Assembly (NCBI GenBank): GCA_963580245.1
Contig: CAUZJO010000143.1
Coordinates: 1 to 11,798 of the forward strand
Reading direction: 5' to 3'
Source: CAUZJO01 sp963580245
Lineage (GTDB): Bacteria; Sumerlaeota; Sumerlaeia; MVZB01
Length of the DNA: 11,798 nt
Shown: in pieces, positions 11,236-11,798 of the stretch
Position numbering within the stretch: position 1 is the first letter of the stretch
Layout of the letters: every line of letters begins with the position of its first letter
Notes under the pieces: generated by a model
The model's database searches: none
What the model was told of the DNA's origin: nothing
Seen by the model: only the letters and a program-made list of their open reading frames with translations
Program-made: the position numbers and the translations under genes

Positions 11236-11798
11236 CTACGGCTTGTCGATAAGACTATAGGAGCCCTTGAGTTTTAAGGTGACCACGACATTGTGTGTAT
11301 TACTGTTCTTCCAGTACCAACCATGCGTCCCCTCAAAGGGAGCAGTAAGGGAACCTTGGTGCTTTTCTGAGGTGTCCTTCTTGTAACTTTTAAAGTACCC
11401 AGTCATGTCACCCTTCGGTTCACCATGGAAATCAAAAAACAGCTTTCCTTTATCCGTTTCCCAGGAATACTCGATTGATGCTTCTTTGGCGATATTGATC
11501 TTATACTCCGTACTGGATCTGGCGGGGATGGATATCGTGAACGGGTTGCTCCATTGAGCTTCTTGAGATTCTTCAGGAGTTTCAACGATCGCGGAGACGC
11601 TCTTATCACTACTTTCAGACACCACGGTAGCAACACCGAATTCTTCGGGATTGCTGGTATGAGCGTAGCTGTGCATCTGCATGAGGAAAAGATAACCACC
11701 CCATAGGATCAGAGTATAATTTGCGATCAGGCTGAAGGTCTGGAACGTGCGGCTTTTTCGCCAGGCGGCAATGATCAGCAACATCAGGGCCAATGCAG
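11236..11798 (-). CDS. membrane-anchored protein with C-terminal beta-rich domain (5' end outside window)
   Basis: The frame is open to the window edge; a TTG at 11793 is the only possible start inside, so the gene probably begins beyond 11798. The visible ~186 residues have two hydrophobic stretches (ALMLLIIAAW and about 22-38, YTLILWGGYLFLMQM), an acidic, Ser/Glu-rich linker, and a C-terminal domain from about 85: NPFTISIPARSSTEYKINIA, KEASIEYSWETDKG, FDFHGEP, FEGTHGWYWKN and VVVTLKLKGSY. I recall similar domains (FSWxxxGGxVxYDxHGxP ... GxHGWFWRN ... VTVTLxxxGxY) in proteins annotated 'transmembrane anchor protein' that occur beside metal exporters of the RcnA/HupE kind; the adjacent broken exporter fits this. 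The domain would face the periplasm. Its function is not known to me. Confidence 0.65.
   Translation of the reverse strand, partial: ALALMLLIIAAWRKSRTFQTFSLIANYTLILWGGYLFLMQMHSYAHTSNPEEFGVATVVSESSDKSVSAIVETPEESQEAQWSNPFTISIPARSSTEYKINIAKEASIEYSWETDKGKLFFDFHGEPKGDMTGYFKSYKKDTSEKHQGSLTAPFEGTHGWYWKNSNTHNVVVTLKLKGSYSLIDKP

Overview
The window looks like a gene-poor, decaying accessory stretch of a high-GC bacterial chromosome, most likely a planctomycete or a neighbouring lineage. I infer this from the protein types: a PhoPQ-activated pathogenicity-related (PqaA-type) hydrolase, an RDD membrane protein fused to kinesin-light-chain-type TPRs, an exported protein with the AFTxQGRLT opening, a sulfatase-modifying-type exported N-terminus, and two tandem GspG-like pseudopilins of the 'PNFLEAQMR' type. 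No rRNA, tRNA or ribosomal gene is present to fix the taxonomy, so this rests on remembered family distributions.

Layout. 1-631: remnants of two unrelated insertion sequences (IS1380-type and IS5-type), both on the minus strand. 866-1964: a truncated exported protein on plus, facing a minus-strand run of small ORFs. That run begins at a strong promoter (TTGACA, 18 nt, TAGAAT), passes a hairpin terminator about 110 nt downstream, and continues into small genes of unknown function. 1972-2092: a gene-free stretch rich in nested inverted repeats. 2281-3429: RDD-TPR fusion. 3631-4270: two unrelated exported-gene pieces joined out of frame. 4328-5722: intact PqaA-type hydrolase. 5937-6764: multi-spanning membrane protein, possibly an ABC-2-like exporter subunit. 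6889-8292: two pseudopilins. 8293-8636: no gene recognised. 8637-8783: IS630-type transposase N-terminal scrap. 8862-9053: CPXCG zinc-ribbon protein. 9244-10291: a minus-strand cassette of very small ORFs with strong ribosome-binding sites, a tandemly duplicated unit, and a last ORF carrying a P-loop-like motif. 10352-11036: a second copy of the 1457-1636 repeat fused to the 3' end of a broken nickel/cobalt (RcnA/NicO-type) exporter. 11236-11798: membrane-anchored protein with a C-terminal beta-rich domain, cut by the window edge.

The intact genes do not form one pathway. The most interesting parts are the promoter-RNA-terminator unit at 1817-1964, the small-ORF cassette at 9244-10291, and the repeat that links the two ends of the window. 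The number of truncations and out-of-frame joins is unusual. It could reflect real genome decay or a mis-assembled metagenomic contig, and read mapping would decide.
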